Made by a program: the position numbers and the translations under genes
In this document: positions 21,201 through 29,400 of the stretch, in pieces
Layout of the letters: every line of letters starts with the position of its first letter
Position numbering within the stretch: the first letter of the stretch is position 1
From: Anthracocystis setariae
Taxonomy: Eukaryota > Basidiomycota > Ustilaginomycetes > Ustilaginales > Ustilaginaceae
Direction of reading: 5' to 3'
Assembly: GCA_928724745.1 (NCBI GenBank)
Contig: CAKMXJ010000021.1
Coordinates: 310,001 to 374,000, forward strand
DNA length: 64,000 nucleotides
The notes under the pieces: generated by a model
The model's database searches: none
What the model was told of the DNA's origin: nothing
What the model saw: only the letters and a program-made list of their open reading frames with translations

Positions 21201-24200
21201 CTTGCGATAGCGAATGCAGCTGCGACTGTCAGCTCTCAACCGCTTACATCCGCGGCAGGGGCGATGGAAGATGTCGCCATGGCGGATGTCGAGCAGAGCA
21301 GCCTGGATGCCCTTTTCAGCGCTATCCCTGGCCTTCAGGACGCAATCGTCACAAGCGAGCATCAGCCAGCTCCAGAACCTGCACCAGTGTCCACGGTTTC
21401 TAGTTCCGGGCCCCCAGGCGGTTCTGCGACTGCGATCATGGCCAACCCATCTCTACTCTTCCAGCCAGGCATGAGCTCATTCACTCCTCGCGATGCGCCG
21501 AGCGCGACGTCCTTCGGCGATCCCGCCTCGCTTCCGGGCTTCACCCCCAGCTCACTCACTGAGAGCTCTCCAGCCTTTGGCAATCCGAACCACAAAACAC
21601 CACGGACGCCTTATTCGCCTGTCGAACAGTTCCGTGACGGCGCTACCATTGTCGACGTGCAGAACGCCATCCTCTCGAGAGACTCGACGCAGAACTTTCA
21701 CGATCGCAACGCTAGCGTTCCTACAGATGCACATGGGCAGCATCCGTTCGGTAGCGCAGAAACAGATCGTCAGTTGGACGAGGAGCAGCTGCATCTTGCG
21801 GATGCAAGCTCTGCTGCATCAGCTGCCGCTCATGCGGCTATGGAGAACGAGTCGGCCAGTCGCAAGAGGCCCGCCATCGTTCCCAATGCGTTCCTGCCGC
21901 TCGTGCAGCCCGAAGCACGGAAACCGCTTCAGAGGCTTGTTACGGGTGCTCGTGCAAGTCTTGGACGCAAGTACGATCTGCTGGGCAAGTTTGCGTCCAA
22001 ACCGAAAAGTGCAACGACGATCTTGACGACTGGCAAGCCGCTCAATGCTTCTGTCAACGACGTCCATCCGTCTGCCGAAGCGGGCAAGCCCGAAAGCCGT
22101 ACGGACAGGGCCAGCGCGCCAGAACCAGGTCGACTGAGGCAGGCGCCGTTAGCTTCGCGTCTTGGTCTTGGTGCAACGAGGCAATCTCTGTCCAAAGTGC
22201 CTGCACGACGAGGTCAAGCGTTGCTGCAGCTACGTCGTGATCGTAACAGCAAGGCATCGCCAGGTGCAAGCTTCACCGCTTACCGACACCAGAGTGGACA
22301 GCGCCCATTGGATTATCCCGCTACACCTCCTAGGTCGAGCGACGACATTGCAATGTCAGGAGCTATCAGCGCTTCTGATGGCGACACATCAAGCAGCGAC
22401 GAGGATGACAGCGACGAGGGTCTGAGCGATGCAGAGGGACGCATCGTATCCTTGTCCCTAGAGGATCAAGTGGTGCTGAAGGACTTGTCCCGCCAAATCG
22501 TCACATCGTACCTACGTGGCGCGACATTATTTGGGTCAGATGAACAGGTCAACGCCCAACTTGTCTCGCGTAAGCAGCCAGCTCTGCCACGTCTGTCCGT
22601 TGCACCAAACTCGCCATTATCCTCAACATCGTCCAGGCCCAGCGTCGCGCGTCGAACGCTGTCCCGGACGGCTCGATGGCTCGTGGAGAATCCGCAGTTT
22701 CGTGCCATGTACGGCACGGTGAATCAGGGTACGGCTCAGCTTGACATTGCTATGAGTGAGAAGATCGAGGTGCTGGAGGCATTGGCTTCTGCCCTCAGTC
22801 TCTCCCCGCCCTCGTCAAGCAAGGAGACGGGATCATCGGATTCCTCGGCCGGCAACGATAAAGTCAAGGCTGTTCTGCCCACGTTACAGAGCCTAGTGGA
22901 GCCTTTGCAAGCTTCGGCCTCGGCTGAGAGGGTTGAGCTGGCGAAGGTGCTCGAGCCGCCCAAGGTCGCGGTTGGCTGCCAGGGGTCCGTGGTGGAAGCG
23001 CTGCCGTCGGCGCTGATGCTGTGGGACAAATCGAAGCTGTCGGCTGTGGGCGGGCAGAAGCATGTGGTGGCAAAAGTGCTTTTGACGCATGCCTCGCCTG
23101 CTTGGCATGACGAGATCATGGCATGGATGGAACGGCTGCGCATCACGTTTGAAAGCCATGGTCTCGGCACGCACGTCTGCGGTGCCAAAGCCATCCTAGC
23201 AGTGGCGGACACGTCCGAGTCGCTGGCGCTGTCAAGCTATCTGGATCGCCTCTGGAAGGACGGCGAGGCGTGGCTCGATACGCTACGGTCGATCTCTAGC
23301 CGTGTCCAGCTGCATTTGCTGCAGGGAAAGCACGTGGTACTGTACACGTTGCAGCCGCCTGGTTCGCTCCGTTGCAGCTCTACAGGCTTCCGTGGGCTGC
23401 TGAGGCTTGAGGCGGATCTGAGGGCGATGGTGAGCGAGCAGGTGGGCGTGCTAGCTGAGCAGTTGCTGGTCAGACCCGTCAGTCCATCGACGATGACGGA
23501 GAGCGGCAGCCTTGGGTTCAGCCAGCAGACGTATTCGTTGCGACGACTGGCGTTCTCGGTGTACGACCAACTGCCGAGGCTGGTGAGACGACAGCCAGCA
23601 AAGGTGCTGCATGGACGAGAAGCGGGACCTATCTCGGCAGCCGTGCAGTTCCCGGCGTTCAGCCTATCGACGAGGAAGGATGCCGAGTCGATGGCGAAGA
23701 CTCCGAATGGAGCTGCACAGAGGCAGCAGCGAACGGCATTTTCGCTCAATTGGCAGGAGGAAGCTGCGACGGCTTTGGATGAACAGGTGCTGCTTCACGT
23801 TGCATACCGCATCTGCCGGCCGGGAGCCCTCGAGCGAACCCAGCATCAACTGGACGGTGACCGGCCACTGAGTCGGGGTAATGGTGGTGCTGGATTTGAT
23901 GCTTCTAGGACGTTTGGTCTCGGCGTGCCGAACGATGCGGACGAGCAGGACGAAAGGGTGGTGATTGTGAGTTCGATCGACGAGCGAGGGGTTTCCAGTA
24001 CAGTGGATGCGTTTGCGCTGCGCCATGGCGACTCGAGCGTCGAAGGATGTATCGAGCGCGTTTGGCGATTCGCCGTGGCCGAAGCGAGTCGGGCTCGCGT
24101 GGACTGGAGACTGTGCATCTCCAGTGCGGGAGTGATGAGCGAGCGGGAGCAGCGCGCTTGGCAGCGATTGATCGGTGGCTACGTGTCGGTCACGGATGCA

Positions 24201-24833
24201 AAACAGCGCGTGATGGGTAGCGTTGCTCTTCTCAGTGTTCGACCGGATCAAGCTGGCTCGATTTTTGCCGATCAGGGTGTGCGGATCAGGCCAACGCAGG
24301 AGTGGACGCAGCAGACACCAGCGGCGGAGAAGGCGAGCACGGTGTTGCTGGATGCCGCGGATTATTCTCAGATGCTCAGGTTTGCCGAAGGGGTGCCGTT
24401 GAGCTGGACAGAGCCTTTTGGAACGGGGATGGATGGTGTAGTGGAGAGTGAGGAAAGGGAAAAGGAGGAGGAGGAGGAGGGAAAGAGGCTTGCGATTCCG
24501 ATATCGTCGGCCATCCTAGTGCATAGGGGTCGTCGAGATGTGCTCAGCTCGAACAGAGGTGGGATGGATGGACGGACAGCCACCAGCCATGTTGTCGGCG
24601 TCGACTTGATCGAGTGGTGGAGTACGTCGTCCCAATCTGGACGGGAAAAGGCTGAGGAAGTGGAGACGGAACCGAAGAGGCAGTTGGATGCGATATTGCA
24701 CAGCTTGCACAGGCTAAGGCTGATCAGCGAGGAGAGGCATGAACTGCCTTATCCTTTCAACTCGCAACCGTGGCCTTTAGCGGCGGTCAACACGTTGGCA
24801 AGGTACTTGGGAGATGTAGTTCTGGTGGATTAG
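18258..24833 (+). CDS. MED13: Mediator complex subunit 13 (SRB9/SSN2-like, CDK8 module)
   Basis: MED13 links the CDK8 kinase module to core Mediator and so controls RNA polymerase II transcription in the nucleus. The 2191-residue size fits the family. The N-terminus begins WNQTNIS after the ATG, with Ala/Gly/Ser-rich tracts. A central region (about 700-1200) is Ser/Thr/Pro/Ala-rich and probably disordered. From about residue 1530 comes an ordered part: a Pro/Leu-rich linker, then ALMLWDKSKLSAVGGQKHVV, the MedPIWI-type signature, followed by FESHGLGTHVCG. The last ~120 residues (VHRGRR, HVVGVDLIEWW, LHRLRLISEE, LPYPFNSQPWPLAAVNTL) match the conserved MED13 C-terminus. An acidic EKEEEEEG run lies near residue 2070. 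One uninterrupted exon; no neighbour with a related role. Confidence 0.85.
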   Translation: MWNQTNISAAAASAASGGAAIGAGLGGSSSSSSNSNTNTSMPHASSHPALNVRTAALNNISAALRRPGTGGLGASAQLASPSTVQPFSRTFGNIPFPGTASAPRPLAPHQSASANQRSIQHLSLLTSRTPASLAKLSFPPQTTIFWQRLQTLVSLSAAEHQQHQQPRHPIQSGATSVHASVNSNFSAWNSGVHDVISCINKATARSHSTADSNSTPEGGLKLLTRQPLVYTSSRTTSPQSNAQPGTTDPLPSNSSVDLWIFVMVSDPIANATPITSSAAIASTTQPSDAAVPDAELTSTAEPAPKSTDSPLLDPSVSAHLPSDLAKALTRLAAIANLTSGSYLLASASLSAADPKGKQSSLTSDQRTAHKRFIASIKARALDSILPTPFTSIDPSAGHSGTSPAGSSSAQSHITRTRLRLGDKVVFLPRHRDGAAANPARDSTWLSDSESTTHLGQTADQCSLLTELDVWLTSTSIFLRAASQRLTALPLASTRHAQTRALATSQDATVSLLLAPIGRSAKLTGIVSTASLAAEHLAELQSLFSSSALAATEAHSQPEAIFASGLAICALPPAEATVAKSQLQPDLNHGQPRKDSSPIGFTPMGVEDHVMEDCSVSVSAQHEQSQQDSKQEERRFLWPVSWCLVIQPSGSAAQASRSRPFAHNDLQTIQSQPMTPLKELVSFTLKVLNDANENTFKQSTAPYTPGEQDDASLSRHRMDRPSSARPEVTPASIAFPDFDFGMPTAASSTPSQSLAPAAPSIPSTSPAKRELTAMEQGRANQSAEPFGDALDWMQFLPQASEPAAAQASTTAAVPADPTILQTSAIGGDAQNKNESNGAQLTLLEPTWAFQQPSASVSAESGSAVALAASAAAPTNPTQPASQGFLQPHSQVHSHTSTPFHANAATPLGFAAPQTKRKAGESDIFGNLGLLTEDDFSFFDESAFGLEPDTGLGDPTASIPQHHDQPRHPPTASADDDQNFGQRLAIANAAATVSSQPLTSAAGAMEDVAMADVEQSSLDALFSAIPGLQDAIVTSEHQPAPEPAPVSTVSSSGPPGGSATAIMANPSLLFQPGMSSFTPRDAPSATSFGDPASLPGFTPSSLTESSPAFGNPNHKTPRTPYSPVEQFRDGATIVDVQNAILSRDSTQNFHDRNASVPTDAHGQHPFGSAETDRQLDEEQLHLADASSAASAAAHAAMENESASRKRPAIVPNAFLPLVQPEARKPLQRLVTGARASLGRKYDLLGKFASKPKSATTILTTGKPLNASVNDVHPSAEAGKPESRTDRASAPEPGRLRQAPLASRLGLGATRQSLSKVPARRGQALLQLRRDRNSKASPGASFTAYRHQSGQRPLDYPATPPRSSDDIAMSGAISASDGDTSSSDEDDSDEGLSDAEGRIVSLSLEDQVVLKDLSRQIVTSYLRGATLFGSDEQVNAQLVSRKQPALPRLSVAPNSPLSSTSSRPSVARRTLSRTARWLVENPQFRAMYGTVNQGTAQLDIAMSEKIEVLEALASALSLSPPSSSKETGSSDSSAGNDKVKAVLPTLQSLVEPLQASASAERVELAKVLEPPKVAVGCQGSVVEALPSALMLWDKSKLSAVGGQKHVVAKVLLTHASPAWHDEIMAWMERLRITFESHGLGTHVCGAKAILAVADTSESLALSSYLDRLWKDGEAWLDTLRSISSRVQLHLLQGKHVVLYTLQPPGSLRCSSTGFRGLLRLEADLRAMVSEQVGVLAEQLLVRPVSPSTMTESGSLGFSQQTYSLRRLAFSVYDQLPRLVRRQPAKVLHGREAGPISAAVQFPAFSLSTRKDAESMAKTPNGAAQRQQRTAFSLNWQEEAATALDEQVLLHVAYRICRPGALERTQHQLDGDRPLSRGNGGAGFDASRTFGLGVPNDADEQDERVVIVSSIDERGVSSTVDAFALRHGDSSVEGCIERVWRFAVAEASRARVDWRLCISSAGVMSEREQRAWQRLIGGYVSVTDAKQRVMGSVALLSVRPDQAGSIFADQGVRIRPTQEWTQQTPAAEKASTVLLDAADYSQMLRFAEGVPLSWTEPFGTGMDGVVESEEREKEEEEEGKRLAIPISSAILVHRGRRDVLSSNRGGMDGRTATSHVVGVDLIEWWSTSSQSGREKAEEVETEPKRQLDAILHSLHRLRLISEERHELPYPFNSQPWPLAAVNTLARYLGDVVLVD

Positions 24834-26405
24834 ACGAGCTCGGTGATGGTGCAGATCGAGGGTGCTGTATTGTTCTGTATTGTTATGGTTCTTATTGCTT
24901 CGAATTATTCAGCGTGGTTCAGTAGAGTAGTGTTGTTAGCCGTCATGGTGTCTGATCGTGTCCAAATTGTGACCAGCTGGGGGGTCCGAGCACATCTTGT
25001 TAGAGCTCGAGTTGGAACAGAGGAAAGAGGAAAACAATTTTGCGCGCGGGGCGGAAGACGTCGGGTCGGGCAACTAGGATGAGAGGAGAATCCCGAAAAC
25101 TTCCTCAGCCGTCACATGTCATACACAGCACACACAGCAGGCGCTCTGTTCAAATGTCAACCCGAACTGCGGCGATTTATGCCCACATCGCAAGTACAGT
25201 ACAGTACTGTACAGTACTGTATGTTATGAGGCAGTGTGGGATACGGCAGAATTGTACCCACACTCTCGGCAGCACCCGTAGCGGACTTGAACCCTGCATG
25301 ACTTGCCACCGGTCGAGCCTTATCGCGAGTCATGTTCGATTCAACGCTCCGGTACCTCCCCTACGCCAACGTACTGGACAGTAGTGTACCCTACCCATCG
25401 CACGCTTGCTTGTCTGTGGTGGAGCAGGGAAGCGAATGAATGTCTGACAAGTTGGAAACACGCAAACCGGCGAGTAGACAGGCGCATCACCTCCCGTTCG
25501 AAACAGATAGACAAGTGTGCACACAAGTACAAAACCAACATGCTAGAATGATGATGATGATAAGAGCCATTCAACTCAAGCTGTAGGTGTGATAGAGACA
25601 GACAGCATTGGTGCAACAACGGAGGGAGACAGCACCTCCGCGGAAGACGCCGAGCTATGCCCACCTCCACCTCATCACAAGTCACAAGTCGACAAGTCGG
25701 CCTCCCCGACGCGACCCGATCGTAGCAAAGCGAAGCAAGCCGAACAAAAAAGGGACGAGAGTGGAGTCCACACTACTTAGCACAGCAAGCCTGCCGCACC
25801 GCACGAAGAAAATCGGAAAAAAATCCGAACAATCTTTTTTCTTTTTTTTTTCCCTTCATTTTTTCATTTTTATAGGATTTGACTGAGCGAAAATCAGAAA
25901 TTCAGAGACAGACAGACAGAAAGCTCTTCTTGTCCACTTCCCTGACCTTGTCAACACTGTCTTCAGTTGTCAGTACCATCATCTCATCTTCCACACTCTC
26001 CCTCCGTTTCCCCTTTCCAATCCCAATCCGGTCCTATACACCTACAGCCGCTCTGCATCGTCGTTTCTCGGCGCAGACTGTTGGTCTGCATCACGGTCAC
26101 TTGTCCACTCCATCGACTCCGATCCGACCATCGTTTTCTGCAGGGCTGGCCCCGTCTCGATAAGGATTCGACGCTCTTCTTGCAACACACGTAACGCTGC
26201 AAAAACTACATCGACCAGAGCCTATCGACCTCCGAACCCGTGCAGGACCCTGTTCTATTCGCTCTAGAACAATCGGATCAAATCTCGGACAGCGTTTTTT
26301 TTTTTTTTTGGATAGGCCCTCCTCCAGTTCATCTCGGCCATCTGGCCACGCCTTGAACTCTTCTAGACAGACCCTGTCACTATCGAGGCTCGATTCACGG
26401 CAGCT
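24834..26405. other. Intergenic region between MED13 and the PPR-methyltransferase gene
   Basis: 1.57 kb with no supported gene. It contains the strongest CAGTAC palindrome of the window (25194-25222) and a homopolymer-rich leader (T runs near 25835-25870 and 26297-26309). Pyrimidine-rich DNA before the ATG at 26406 looks like a fungal 5' UTR. Confidence 0.4.
25194..25222. repeat. GTACAGTACTGTAC palindrome array
   Basis: Overlapping copies of ACAGTACTGT form a near-perfect inverted repeat of 29 bases that could pair with itself. The same words recur in several other spacers of this window. Confidence 0.8.
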
Positions 26406-29400
26406 ATGCCCGTGAGTTCGGCCGCCAAACTCGCCTCTCATATATGGAGGGGCGCCGCCCAGTCCGCTGCCAATGCAGCGCATAACTCGGCCAACACTTT
26501 CCGTGGTGCTTTCCAGGGCGCCTCTACTGGATCCACCTCTTCTACCGGCTCTTCTGCTTCTGGTTGGGCTTCTGGTCTCGCAGGTAGCGGTTCATCCTCG
26601 GCCGGTGCCGGCGCTGGTGGTGCCAAGTTTCACGCCGGCCGCGGCGCCCACTTCTCCTACCAGCACACCGGTCGCGCCCTCTCACAAGCTTCCACCACTT
26701 CCAACGCCGACACCAAAGACAAAAGCAACGATGACGAAGACGAGATACGCAGGCACAAGGCGTACAAGCTTCGTCTCGACACTCAGCAGCAGCAGCAGCA
26801 CCACCACCACCACCAGTACGCTTCATCCGGCCACCTCACCAACTCGCACATGCAGGTCCACTTCCGATCCGCTTTCGCTGGCAACAAGCGTCCTCTGCTC
26901 GTCACCGCCGACGAGCACAACTCAAGCGCAAATGAAGCCGCATCACAATCAAGGCGACACGCTTCCACCTCGGCATCGGTCACTGACGCTGCCCACCAAC
27001 AAACGCTGCCTCCCCCAGCTACCGGCCGTTTGGCTCCACACGCTCGTATCTATAATGATCTGCGCGCGGCCGCGCAAAGGAAGGATCCCTTCCAAATTCG
27101 TCTCAGCGTCGACGCGTTCAAAGCGTTGCCCAACGACCAAAAGACCTTGGCCGGCTTCAACATGGTCATGGAGTCGCTCCTCTCCATCCGCAAAGCCGGC
27201 CAACCCGTTCACGAGATCACCGACACTTACAACGATTTGATCCTTGCCGGTTTGGCTCCCAACAGCCGCACCTATGCCGCTCTTGTTAGGGCTCTGTGTG
27301 CGCGCGATCTCGAGACCCTCATCCAACCCAAACCTTCTCAGACCGCCTCGCCATCATCTGCACAGCAACCAAACGCTTCCAACGCTGCCGATCCCGTCGA
27401 AGCCGACGCCGCCGCCGCTGCTGCTGCTGCTGCTGTCAAGCCTGCATCCGAAGACAGCTTTGGTCAGGCGCTCGAGTTTATGCGTGTTGCTCACAGCAGT
27501 CGCAACTGGTTCGCCGATCAGTACGCCTACAACGCCCTCCTTTCCAGCTGTGCTGTGCGTGGCGATGTCGAACAGGCCCTCAGCATCCTTGACCTTCTCG
27601 AGCAAAGCCATTTCGCCAAAACCGACGCCTTCACCTTCAAGCATCTCATCCACACCTTTGTCGCCGACCCTCACCTCAAGCCTGAAGAGACCCCACAGAT
27701 GCAACAAGCTCGCAAGCTGGCGGCATGCAAGCAGGTGTTTGACGAGTTTTTGGTGGCTAGCAAGCATCCCGGCTGGAATCACGAAGTCGATTTCGTCGTC
27801 TGGACCGCGCTTCTCGAGGCGCACTTTGCGCTCAACGATCCTACCGGTGCCGTCAAGCTCTTTGAGGCCATGCTCGAGGGCGGTCAAGATGTTCCTGCCT
27901 TGACCATAAGAGGTGTCACGGCCATGATCCGAGGCTTCCTGGATCTTGGCGACGTCACTACCGCCCTGCACTGGTTCGCCAAGCTTAGCCCATTTACCCT
28001 TGATGGTTCTCCCGCCGCTCCGTCCCGGCTGCCACGACCTCACACCAACGTTATCGAATACCTCATCTCTTCGCTCATTCAATCCAGCGAGCAGTCCCTG
28101 GCAACCGTCCAGAGTGTGTTCCACGTCTATCTCCACCGCTGCGCTGAAAGACAAGTCGACGCAAAGCTTTCTACTTTGGTCCAGGTCGTTTCGGCCAACG
28201 TGGCTGCCGCTCAGCATCAGCTCGAAAGCGGTACTGCAGACGAGGCCAACGCTTCCCTCGATCGTGCCCTCGAAGCCGCTGGAGCCTTTTTCGCTCAGGA
28301 GGCTACTCGCATCGCTGCCATCAACCCCTACGAGAACGTCGACCAAGTTCAAGCCGCTGTTTCCGCTATCTTCCGTCTCACCGATGCTCTCGTGACTGCC
28401 GACCGTCCCGTGGATGCTGGTTCTACCTTGACGTACGCAACTCTCTTTGTAGAGAACCTCAAACTCACTGCCGAGCCTTTCCAGGTAATCGCTCAGCAAC
28501 TCTCCCAACTCGGTTCTCGCTTCTTGACTCTCGACAGCTCTGATCTGGCTCCGCTTCGGCTCTTCGCTGTTGCCGAGTATGTCGGCGCCGTTCTGCGCGC
28601 TGCCGACCTGCTCGACGAGCACGTCGCTGCCGCTATCGCTGCTCTCTACCGATTTGTTCACACGCAATCACCTGACGCCATCACCGACTTGCCACTCTCT
28701 GTTGATGCTTGGAACTTGATCTTGGAGGCTTTCTGCTTCGAGGAGCTGAACGTTCGACCACTCAGCCTGGAATCGTACAAGACCGACGGAATCCCGATGC
28801 TCTTGCAGGATTTGACCAATCTCCCCGCCGCTCAAGGTGCCGATGCAGAGGGCGCCACTGTGCGCCCCCCTGTCGATGCTTCCAAGGCAGTCGAGGTTAC
28901 GGTCTCTCGCTACGGAAACGAAGCGCTCTCATTGCTGCCCGAGTGGGCTGTCCAGCCCGCTTCGGCTGAACAGCAAGAGGAGCAGAAAGAGTCGGTCAGC
29001 GATGATGGCTCGGCTTCGCTGCTCGATGCATCCACTCCTGCCACGACGCCTCTCCAGCAGCACTCTCCTCTTCATCGACAGGACCTGCCTGCTCCCACTC
29101 TACCCAGCGGATCTTCAGTGTCATCGTACGTGTTTCCGCCTGTTCAGGTCGTCGATACCGACTTTGGTCAGACTCTGATCGATATCGGCCGTCCTAAGGG
29201 CCAGAATGAGGCTCCTCGAGTGTACGATCGGGTGCTCCACCAGATGGAGGTCGGCAACTATGCTCACCCTGAAGGTCTTGCAGTTCTCATGGGTGCCTTT
29301 GGTCGTCTTGGTGATGTCAAACGTGTCGAGGAGCTCTACGCCATGGCTCAGCACGTCATGCATGCTTTGGTCGGTGACCCCACTTGGCGGAACAATGCAT

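Noticed and set aside
25261..25320. tRNA-like stretch (GGACTTGAACCC)
   Set aside because: Resembles a reverse T arm, but no matching acceptor, D or anticodon arms could be drawn.
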